Source: Nitrospirota bacterium (lineage in GTDB: Bacteria; Nitrospirota; Nitrospiria; Nitrospirales; Nitrospiraceae). Taken from it: 7,032 nucleotides of DNA. The position numbers were made by a program, and so were the translations under genes. Shown here in pieces: positions 1-6,240 of this stretch. The notes beneath the pieces are model-generated. The model saw only the letters and a program-made list of their open reading frames with translations. It did no database searches and had not been told where the DNA came from. The stretch is taken from NCBI GenBank assembly GCA_020028595.1, contig JAIBHQ010000041.1:1-7032 (forward strand), in the 5' to 3' direction. Numbering within the stretch: position 1 is the first letter of the stretch; each line of letters begins with the position of its first letter.

Positions 1-705
1 GTGGCCATCTCGCACAGCGACAAAATCCATTCATTCACGGAGCCGCCGTCATCCGAGGACGAACCGGAAATCCGGCAACGGCTCGTTGCGGACGTGACAC
101 TCAAGGCGCAACGGCTGTTGACAGATCACCTCAGCCGGCAGGACGGCTTTGCCGTGACGTCGCTGCACGAGGCGAAACGGATCGAGACGGACGTGATTCC
201 TCCTGATGCACCGATGTCCCTCGACGCATTGCGCGCGATGGGACGGGTGGCCGGTGCGGATATCGTGCTGTACGGAAGAATTCTCGGCTACGGACAACTG
301 CCGCTCCGGTACTGGCTGACCGGCTGGGCCGTAACCGCCTCCTCGCAGCTGGCCGTCGTGGGCGCGGTTACCGGTGGAAATCCAGTGGCCATGGGAAGTT
401 ATCTCGGCTTTGACATCCTGACCGACCTGCCGATCTGGACCGGAGGCTTCTATGCGTTCGGATGGGCCTTCCGACCTGTGCTGGTCGATGTGGAGGCCTG
501 GCAACTGACGGGGTGCGAGCAACAGATCTGGAACGTCCGTGAGTTTGCCCTGCTGGGCCACAAATATCTTGAGATGTACCCGGAACCGGAGCGGAAGAAA
601 AAAGAGATCCAACTGGAGGCCAATCTCACGCGGGCGATGGAGGAGCTTGCCCGGCGCGCGGGAGAGTCGCTCCGCCTGCAACCTTGTCCGGAAGGGTCTT
701 CATAA
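1..705 (+). CDS. CsgG/LpoB-like envelope protein, probably 5'-truncated by the window
   Basis: The reading frame is open from the first base and stops with TAA at 703-705 (234 residues visible). A GTG lies at base 1, but I read it as an internal Val or an accidental start: no upstream sequence is visible, there is no signal peptide, and the protein begins in the middle of a domain. Residues about 24-98 follow the helix-strand-helix-strand pattern of the CsgG/LpoB/TolB-N group: a helix with LLTDHLSRQDGFAV, then GRVAGADIVLYGRILGYG (81-98). Residues about 101-161 are hydrophobic and rich in Gly, Trp, Phe and Tyr, either a hairpin membrane insertion or a buried beta region. The C-terminal 40 residues are a charged helix (193-225). 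In the known families such proteins are outer-membrane or periplasmic assembly factors; the role here is inferred only from fold pattern. A 461-base gap with its own promoter separates it from the next gene, so they are probably not one operon. Confidence 0.6.
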   Translation: MAISHSDKIHSFTEPPSSEDEPEIRQRLVADVTLKAQRLLTDHLSRQDGFAVTSLHEAKRIETDVIPPDAPMSLDALRAMGRVAGADIVLYGRILGYGQLPLRYWLTGWAVTASSQLAVVGAVTGGNPVAMGSYLGFDILTDLPIWTGGFYAFGWAFRPVLVDVEAWQLTGCEQQIWNVREFALLGHKYLEMYPEPERKKKEIQLEANLTRAMEELARRAGESLRLQPCPEGSS

Positions 706-926
706 CGGCATCTTGTCCCATCTTGCTACAGTTTTCCATAATCAGCGTCCAACGAAATAGACACTCCATCTCATTGAAATTGTTGAAGCTTATTTTTTAG
801 TTTTCTCTGCGATGTCTATGACTGTGGAATTTTCGGAAAGAACGACCGGCGTCACGCAACTCTGAATCTCTTCTAAGCGACGTTACTGCCAGCGAAATTT
901 CAATTCCGGTCTGTGCGGGAGAAGTC

Positions 927-941
927 CGGCACAACTGTTGC
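927..941 (+). promoter_or_regulatory. Sigma-54 (RpoN) -24/-12 promoter for the multicopper oxidase gene
   Basis: CGGCACAACTGTTGC matches the sigma-54 consensus TGGCACR-N4-TTGC at every fixed position except the first T. The invariant GG (928-929) and GC (940-941) are separated by exactly 10 bases, as required. Transcription would begin near 953, leaving a leader of about 214 nucleotides before the ATG at 1167. Sigma-54 promoters need an AAA+ enhancer-binding activator, so expression would be conditional. No gene for such an activator is visible in the window. This is a sequence match only, with no experimental start site. Confidence 0.6.
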
Positions 942-978
942 GGTAGCAGTCCTGCCGGTGAAGGGTGGGGTGTAGCTT

Positions 979-1034
979 GGACCGGCCTCCGACTTGCCCC
1001 AGACCCCTCCTCACGGAGGACCCTTCGCCGGTTC
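979..1034 (+). promoter_or_regulatory. Structured leader with possible ribosome-site sequestering element
   Basis: GGACCGGC (979-986) can pair with GCCGGTTC (1027-1034, one G-U), enclosing a smaller hairpin of CCTCC 1006-1010 and GGAGG 1015-1019 with a TCAC loop. GGCCTCC at 984-990 is also perfectly complementary to GGAGGCC at 1155-1161, which is the Shine-Dalgarno site of the oxidase. The leader could therefore switch between a local fold and one that hides the ribosome site. No U-run follows the hairpin, so it is not a normal terminator, and I recognise no known riboswitch class. Confidence 0.3.
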
Positions 1035-1153
1035 TTAAATATGGAAGAGAGAATTACGAGCAGGACGCAGGCCGGCCTAGGTCGGGTCGGATTGAGAGCA
1101 GGGGCGGTTGTATCGTCTTTATTTGTTATGAACCATTCACTCAATCAGTTACA

Positions 1154-1159
1154 GGGAGG
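1154..1159 (+). promoter_or_regulatory. Shine-Dalgarno site that fixes the oxidase start
   Basis: GGGAGG lies 7 bases before the ATG at 1167. The frame is open upstream to an ATG at 1041, but that start and the in-frame ATG at 1128 would put 42 or 13 extra residues ahead of an otherwise perfect signal peptide, and neither has a comparable ribosome site. The start at 1167 is therefore preferred. Confidence 0.85.
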
Positions 1160-1166
1160 CCATATC

Positions 1167-4100
1167 ATGAACGCGTTGAGTCAATTATTCCGGCAGAGCG
1201 CATATCGCGCGCTGCCAGTTCTCGCGCTGGCGGGCAGCCTGGTGGGATCACCGGCTGTGTTTGCGGCCGAGAGCCAGCATGAGGGACATGTCGTCTCGCC
1301 CAAAGCGACCCCGATCGGCTGGCAGCAACAGTTGAAGGGCCAGACCATCGTCGAGGATGCCATCGAAGGACGCGGCGAGCGTTCCGAGAAGATCGAGCTG
1401 CAACATCACCGGCTCATGCGGAAGCTCGAAGAGCAGGCCCAGCAGGACGCCCAGGCACAGATGACCTCGGGTGCCTACAACGGCATGTCCACGATGCACC
1501 AGTATATGGGGCAGGATGGATCGAGCTTTTTGCTCGCCGTGGATCCGCAAACCGACCTCGCCGGCCCGAACGGCGCGAAGTGCCCGGCTGCCGTGCCCAC
1601 CAAGAAGTACGATATCTCGATGATCAACGCCGAAATCACCTTGAACCGGTGGCAGGATTACTACCCCGGCTACATGTATGTCCTGAGCGAGAACGTGGAC
1701 AAGGTGCGGGCCGAGGAAGCCCAGAACAAGGCGGCGCGTGAAAAAGAAGGGTTTGATGCGGGTTCGGTGACCACCGGATTGCAGGGCGATTATATTCAGC
1801 CATTGGCTATTCGGGCGAACCAGGGCGACTGCCTGAAAATCACTCTGCGCAACCAGATGGACAGTGAAAGCGGGAGTCTGCACATCAACGGCGGGAGCAT
1901 GATCGTTTCAGCCACCGGCAAAGCCGCGACGACGACCAACCAGGACACCGTGGTGGCGCCGGGCAAGAGCGTGGAAATGGAATGGTACATCCATCCGAAG
2001 ACCCAGGAAGGGGTTCGGCGGTTCCATTCATACAGCCATGCGCGCGAGTTGACGGTGATGGGTCTGTTCGGTGCCCTGATCGTCGAGCCGCAGGGATCGA
2101 AGTATCTCGATCCTCTCGGCACGGGCCACGCCGCGGATATGAAGAGCGGCTGGCAGGCGATGATCGACAACGGCTCGGGACCGGATTTCCGCGAGTTCGT
2201 GATCTTCTATCACGAAATCGGCGATGAAGCCTTCCGGCCGGTCAACAAGAAGGGCGACTTCCTGCCCCAGCGCGATCCCCTGACGGACGCCTATCGTCCC
2301 GGCGGGCGGGCGCTGAATTATCGCAGTGAGCCGTTCGGCATCGATGAGATGCATCTGCAGCACGAGTACTTCGGCTTCGAGGATGAGTCGCTGGCCTACA
2401 GCGCCTATACGTTCGGCGAGCCGCCGACGACGATTCCGCGAGCCTACCTGGGCGATCCGGTCAAGTATCGGCTGGTCCATGGCGGATCCGAAGTGTTCCA
2501 TTCGCACCACCCGCACAGCGGTACGATCCGCTGGCAGCGCAGCCCCGGCACGGAGCCCAATATGCTGTGGGCAGCCGGCAAGGATGGACCGGTCAAGTAT
2601 CCGATCATCAGGACGAAGTCGGATCGGGTGGACGTGGAAGTGATCGGGCCGTCCGAAGCGCTCGATCTGGAGCCTGAATGCGGCGGCGGCGGGTGCCAGC
2701 ACCTCGCCGGCGACTTCCTGTTCCACTGTCACGTGGCGCATCACTATGTGGCGGGGATGTGGGGATACGCTCGTGTCTACAACACCCTGCAAGTAGGCGC
2801 CCTGCGGACGGACACCATGCCGGACATGCGGGAACTGCCCGATCGCCAGGGACGGATCAAGCTGGGTGTCGGCTCCGACAAGCTGATCGGCAAGACGATC
2901 GATTGGTTCGGCAAGTCGTTCAAGATCGTGGACAAGGGACAGAAGACAAACTGGAAGTCCAATCCGGTCGTCGTGAACGTCACGGACTGGGTCGAAATGT
3001 ACCTGCCGGCCATGGGCAAGCCGGGCCACAAGGATGACGAGAAAGGCCAGATCATGGCCTATGACGCCACCGTGTGGGACTGGAAATGGGATGGCAACGT
3101 GGCGAAGGGGGAGCGGGAAAGCACCGCGAAGTATCCCAAGTATCCCGCGGCCGCCAAGTGGGATGACGGCACCAGGCCGGCGATTCTCTTCGACCCGACG
3201 ACGGGCAAGATATCCTGGCCGGTGTTGAGGCCGCACTTCGGGAAGCGCGTGCCGTTCTCGGCGAACCACAGCGGCGCGCCCTGGCTGGAGCCGATCCACC
3301 AGGACGAAAACGGCGAGCGGACCAGCGAACCGGCCAAGCCCGGCGAGCAGGGACGCTGGAGCCTGTGTCCGGACAACGCCAACGTGCCCAAGCTCAACAA
3401 CCTCCACTTCATCCGGCTGCCCATCACCCTGGCCAAGAAGCAGGGGAAGGAGGCGCCGATCGTGGACAAGGACGGTTTGATCTACGTCCACCACGAGGAG
3501 GAGAGTTTGACGAGGGCCAACGACGACCTGAAGTATCCGGCGGTCCTGCGCGCCAACGTGTATGACTGCGTGGATACGATCCTGACGAGCGAGTGGGACG
3601 ACGACGACTTCACCAATTTCCAGTCGTCGAAGATCAACATTCACCCCCATTTCTTCCAGTTCGATACCGGGAATTCAGACGGCGTGATCTCGGCGTTCGA
3701 GTGGGAGATGTCGGTGCGTCCGTTCACGATGTTCTCCAAGCCGAAGAAGGCCGGCTTGCCGGTTCCCATGAACAGCAAGCTGACCGAAGCGGCGAAGAAA
3801 GGGGCCCGTTCCATCACGATCAAGATGGCGGAGGGAGCGACGGCCTATCACCCCAACACGGAGTTGCTGATCGGGGCGGACTGTCTCGAGCCCGGTACCG
3901 ATGCGGCAGCGTCGTTGAAACGTGACCGGAGCTGCTCCGAAGTCGTCCGGATCAAGGAGATCAAGGGCAATACCATCTCCTTCTTCACGGCGCTCAAGAA
4001 CAACCATCCGGCCGGTGACATCGTCACGCCGGAATTCGTCCGCTATCGCTATTGGGTGGATGCGGACTACGGGACCGTGTTCTGGCACGATCATGCGTTC

Positions 4101-6089
4101 GGCGCGACGACCTGGCCCCACGGCGGGTTCGGCGTGACGCTCGTGGAGCCCTTCGGATCCACCTATCACGATCCGAAAAACGGCAAGCTCGTCTACAGCG
4201 GTCCGATCGCGGACATCCACGGCAACGAGCCGGTCGGGGCCGGTGTCAGCGGCAGCTTCCGCGAACTGATGGTGTCCATCCATGACACGGTGCCTCATAC
4301 CGTGAACGTGATCCAGGCGGGGAACCCGCCCGGACAGCCGGTCGAGGTGGCGCTGGAGGCCGGGAAGACCGTGTCCTTCCAGATGCCCGAGAAGATCATG
4401 ATGGCGCCGAACAAGTACATCAACGGCGGGACGCACACGACGGGGAGCGGCTTCAATTTCCGCGCCGAACCCTTCGCGCAGCGCCTGGCCAACAATCCGG
4501 ATACGTCCAAGCTGTTCAACAGCGCCATACACGGCGATCCGGATACGCCTCTGCTGAGTGCCTATGTCGGGGACACGGTCGTCTTCCGGCTGCTGCACCA
4601 GCTCATGAACGAATCGCATGTCTGGACCATTTCGGGCCACACGTTCCTGACGGAACGGTACGCGGCAGACGCCAACCGCAAAAATTCGATCCACGTCGGG
4701 ATCGCCGAGCGGTACGATCTGGTGTCGAAGGCGGGCGGATTCCAGGGCATGCCGGGCGACTACATTCACTTCAACGGCCGGAGTTCGCACTTCGCCGAAG
4801 GTGGATGGGGTATCCTGCGCGTGCTGGACAAGCCGGTGACGGATCTGCAGCCGCTTCCGAGGGGGACCAATCCCCTCGGGATTCCGTCGGTGCCGAAGTC
4901 GGTGTGTCCATCCGATGCGCCGGTGAAGAACTTCAGCGTGGTGTCGGTGGATCGCCCGTTGAAGCTGAATCCGAAGACGCCGGACGCCATCGAGGTGGAC
5001 TTCGAGCGGAAGATCGAACTGGCCATGCCGGAGGGCAAAATCTTCATGCTCGAAGACGAGGCGGCGAGAGCGGCGGGCACCGTGATGCCCAACCCGCTGA
5101 CCTTGCACGTGAACATTGGCGACTGCGTCAAGGTCAATCTGAAGAACAAGATGAAGGCGAGCCGGGCGTCGTTCTTCGCGCCGGGCCTGGCCTTCGATCC
5201 GAGGGATTCGCAGGGCCTGAACGTCGGCAACAATCCGGGCGATCAGACCATCGCCCCGGGTGGGAGCCGCACCTACACCTTCTACGCGCATCCGGACAAC
5301 AAGGAGACGACGTCGCTGGTGTGGGACGGTGGAGATATCGTGTCGAACCCGCGCAACGGGTTGTACGGTGCGGTGGTCGTCGGGCCGCGCGGTTCGCAGT
5401 ATCGCGATCCGGTGACCGGCCAGGACATCTCCGAGAAGAACAGCTGGCGGGCGGACGTGATCATTGACCGCAGCCTGCCGGAGAACGCCGGCAAGCGGAA
5501 CTACCGGGATGTGGCCCTCTTCTTCCAGGACGAGGACAACATCATCGGGACGAGTTTCATGCCCTACGTGCAGAACGTGGCGGGCCTGACCTCGGTCAAC
5601 TACCGGGCGGAACCGGAGAAGTACCGCGAAGAGCAGGGCTGCACGCTGGATAAAATCTTCCAGCCGTGCAAAGTGGACAAGCCCGAAGATCCTGTCACGC
5701 CGCTGATCGAGGCGCATGCGGGCGATCCGGTGCGGATCCACGTGATCGGCGCCAACAGCGAACAGAACGGCATGTTCCAGGTCGAAGGCCATGAGTGGCC
5801 GATCGAGCCCTACATGCCGGGCGCCGACATGATCAGCGTGGTGGAGTTTGCCGGTTCGGAGACGCTGGATGTGTTCCTCCGTCAGGGTGCGGGCGGTCCG
5901 TACCGGCTGCCTGGGGATTACGTCTGGGCCAATGCCCGGCTGAATTATGTCCAGGCCGGACAGTGGGGCTATCTCCGAGTGCTGCCGGCTGACGATCAGC
6001 GGATTCTCTCGCTGAGCGACGCCACCGGCAAGAACCGGAGGGCGGACGCGTCGCCTGAGCCGAAAGCCATTCCCGCCGCGTTGAAGTAA
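1167..6089 (+). CDS. Exported giant six-cupredoxin multicopper oxidase (MofA/MnxG-like, putative metal oxidase)
   Basis: The protein has 1640 residues. Residues 1-33 form a Sec signal peptide (Arg-containing n-region, hydrophobic 16-28, cleavage likely at VFA|AES). A helical, Met/His-bearing extension (34-138) precedes three units, each an N-type plus a C-type cupredoxin domain: 139-545, 734-1225 and 1247-1608, with an extra region at 546-733. Landmarks repeat in each unit: a Cys pair in the N-type domain (139/222, 734/801, 1247/1320), a GxxG...VxPxGSxYxDP segment (299, 986, 1398), N[YF]R[SA]EP (384, 1097, 1478) and WGxxRV (532, 1214, 1600). Domain 2 has a full type 1 copper site (H445, C521, H526, M531). 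Domains 2 and 3 share a full trinuclear set (H448, H450, H520, H522; H826, H828, H974, H976). The other domains have lost their copper ligands. Multicopper oxidases couple one-electron oxidation of a substrate to reduction of O2 to water. The size and build resemble MofA/MnxG/McoA proteins linked to Mn(II) oxidation; Fe(II), Cu(I) or an organic substrate remain possible. Oxidase family: very sure. Substrate: unknown. Confidence 0.92.
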   Translation: MNALSQLFRQSAYRALPVLALAGSLVGSPAVFAAESQHEGHVVSPKATPIGWQQQLKGQTIVEDAIEGRGERSEKIELQHHRLMRKLEEQAQQDAQAQMTSGAYNGMSTMHQYMGQDGSSFLLAVDPQTDLAGPNGAKCPAAVPTKKYDISMINAEITLNRWQDYYPGYMYVLSENVDKVRAEEAQNKAAREKEGFDAGSVTTGLQGDYIQPLAIRANQGDCLKITLRNQMDSESGSLHINGGSMIVSATGKAATTTNQDTVVAPGKSVEMEWYIHPKTQEGVRRFHSYSHARELTVMGLFGALIVEPQGSKYLDPLGTGHAADMKSGWQAMIDNGSGPDFREFVIFYHEIGDEAFRPVNKKGDFLPQRDPLTDAYRPGGRALNYRSEPFGIDEMHLQHEYFGFEDESLAYSAYTFGEPPTTIPRAYLGDPVKYRLVHGGSEVFHSHHPHSGTIRWQRSPGTEPNMLWAAGKDGPVKYPIIRTKSDRVDVEVIGPSEALDLEPECGGGGCQHLAGDFLFHCHVAHHYVAGMWGYARVYNTLQVGALRTDTMPDMRELPDRQGRIKLGVGSDKLIGKTIDWFGKSFKIVDKGQKTNWKSNPVVVNVTDWVEMYLPAMGKPGHKDDEKGQIMAYDATVWDWKWDGNVAKGERESTAKYPKYPAAAKWDDGTRPAILFDPTTGKISWPVLRPHFGKRVPFSANHSGAPWLEPIHQDENGERTSEPAKPGEQGRWSLCPDNANVPKLNNLHFIRLPITLAKKQGKEAPIVDKDGLIYVHHEEESLTRANDDLKYPAVLRANVYDCVDTILTSEWDDDDFTNFQSSKINIHPHFFQFDTGNSDGVISAFEWEMSVRPFTMFSKPKKAGLPVPMNSKLTEAAKKGARSITIKMAEGATAYHPNTELLIGADCLEPGTDAAASLKRDRSCSEVVRIKEIKGNTISFFTALKNNHPAGDIVTPEFVRYRYWVDADYGTVFWHDHAFGATTWPHGGFGVTLVEPFGSTYHDPKNGKLVYSGPIADIHGNEPVGAGVSGSFRELMVSIHDTVPHTVNVIQAGNPPGQPVEVALEAGKTVSFQMPEKIMMAPNKYINGGTHTTGSGFNFRAEPFAQRLANNPDTSKLFNSAIHGDPDTPLLSAYVGDTVVFRLLHQLMNESHVWTISGHTFLTERYAADANRKNSIHVGIAERYDLVSKAGGFQGMPGDYIHFNGRSSHFAEGGWGILRVLDKPVTDLQPLPRGTNPLGIPSVPKSVCPSDAPVKNFSVVSVDRPLKLNPKTPDAIEVDFERKIELAMPEGKIFMLEDEAARAAGTVMPNPLTLHVNIGDCVKVNLKNKMKASRASFFAPGLAFDPRDSQGLNVGNNPGDQTIAPGGSRTYTFYAHPDNKETTSLVWDGGDIVSNPRNGLYGAVVVGPRGSQYRDPVTGQDISEKNSWRADVIIDRSLPENAGKRNYRDVALFFQDEDNIIGTSFMPYVQNVAGLTSVNYRAEPEKYREEQGCTLDKIFQPCKVDKPEDPVTPLIEAHAGDPVRIHVIGANSEQNGMFQVEGHEWPIEPYMPGADMISVVEFAGSETLDVFLRQGAGGPYRLPGDYVWANARLNYVQAGQWGYLRVLPADDQRILSLSDATGKNRRADASPEPKAIPAALK
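1461..1508 (+). other. Met-rich segment in the oxidase N-terminal extension
   Basis: Residues 99-114 of the oxidase contain Met at 99, 107, 110 and 114 with His 111, just after a predicted charged helix (about 55-97, Glu/Gln/Lys/Arg-rich) and before the first cupredoxin domain. Methionine clusters in other exported copper oxidases (for example CueO) bind Cu(I) or Ag(I). That role is only inferred here. Confidence 0.4.
2499..2759 (+). other. Domain 2 copper motifs: type 1 site and C-type half of the trinuclear cluster
   Basis: HSHHPHS (445-451) aligns with the canonical HPxHxHG, giving H445 to type 1 and H448/H450 to the trinuclear cluster. HCHVAHHYVAGM (520-531) aligns exactly with HCHxxxHxxxGM: H520 and H522 to type 3 coppers, C521, H526 and axial M531 to type 1 copper. 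An unusual C505-GGGG-C510-Q-H512 loop lies just before this motif. Confidence 0.88.
3642..4094 (+). other. Domain 3 copper motifs: N-type half of the trinuclear cluster
   Basis: HPH (826-828) aligns with the laccase HWH motif, and WHDH (973-976) aligns with WHSH; together they supply four His. With the four from domain 2 this completes the eight-His trinuclear set. The two motifs are about 146 residues apart because of an inserted module at about 879-955. Confidence 0.82.
3801..4031 (+). other. Beta-rich module inserted in cupredoxin domain 3
   Basis: Residues about 879-955 follow a pattern (ARSITIKMAEGA, then a short loop, EVVRIKEIKGNTISF, then NNHPAGDIV) typical of small all-beta modules seen in phage tail and surface proteins. 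It breaks the cupredoxin fold between its HPH and WHDH copper motifs. C906 and C923 could form a disulfide in its central loop. The family resemblance is by pattern only. Confidence 0.5.
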
Positions 6090-6109
6090 GCGCGGGCGTG
6101 GTGTAATGC

Positions 6110-6153
6110 GAACGGGGAAGCCGCATGTCGATGTGGCTTCCCCGTTCTCTTTC
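6110..6153 (+). terminator. Rho-independent terminator of the multicopper oxidase gene
   Basis: A 17-bp stem (6110-6126 with 6131-6147, all Watson-Crick except one G-U) closes a GTCG loop, starting 20 bases after the stop codon. The tail TCTCTTTC is pyrimidine-rich but a poor U-run. The stem is GC-rich and very stable, so termination or 3'-end protection is likely, with some read-through into the next gene possible. Confidence 0.85.
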
Positions 6154-6163
6154 ATACAGGCTG

Positions 6164-6214
6164 AGGTTTAGGTTAAGGTTGAGTGAGGAGCGAAGATTTT
6201 TTCAACCTCAACCT
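6164..6214 (+). repeat. AGGTT tandem repeats facing inverted AACCT repeats in the cupredoxin leader
   Basis: AGGTT occurs at 6164, 6170 and 6176 (6-base period), and its complement AACCT at 6204 and 6210 (same period). AGGTTAAGGTTGA (6170-6182) pairs with TCAACCTCAACCT (6202-6214) with one mismatch; a register-shifted 9-bp pairing of 6175-6183 with 6207-6215 is also possible. The structure ends nine bases before the ribosome site. It could be an operator or an RNA hairpin; nothing here decides between them. Confidence 0.55.
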
Positions 6215-6240
6215 TCGTCATCCAGGAGGAGGCCGGAATC

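Larger units (their letters stand above)
706..1166. other. Gene-free intergenic region and long leader of the multicopper oxidase gene
   Basis: No open frame here looks like a real gene. The first part (about 706-830) is clearly more AT-rich than the flanking genes. It has a T-run near 791-804 but no stem before it, so I see no convincing terminator for the upstream gene. Nested inverted repeats, GGAATT 826-831 with AATTCC 902-907 and GACCGG 844-849 with CCGGTC 906-911, lie just upstream of the sigma-54 element and could belong to an activator-binding region, though they are short. From about 953 to 1166 the sequence is GC-rich and can fold; see the separate leader entry. Confidence 0.7.

Noticed and set aside
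774..804. Possible terminator or sigma-70 promoter around TTGAAA and the T-run
   Set aside because: No stem precedes the T-run, and no -10 box lies at proper spacing from TTGAAA.
797..1144. 115-codon minus-strand frame in the intergenic region
   Set aside because: Composition is Arg/Ser/Pro-rich with no domain pattern, and it overlaps the sigma-54 element and leader of the plus-strand gene.
1041..1166. Upstream in-frame extension of the oxidase to ATG 1041
   Set aside because: It would bury the signal peptide behind 42 residues, and the good ribosome site lies before 1167.
965..1282. 105-codon plus-strand frame overlapping the oxidase start
   Set aside because: No ribosome site, atypical composition, and it runs out of frame through the oxidase signal peptide.
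3675..6155. 826-codon open frame on the minus strand opposite the oxidase gene
   Set aside because: Its product is Arg/His/Val-rich low-quality sequence, as expected from the antisense of a high-GC gene, and the plus strand carries clear conserved copper motifs throughout. A similar 540-codon frame at 2028-3650 is rejected for the same reason.
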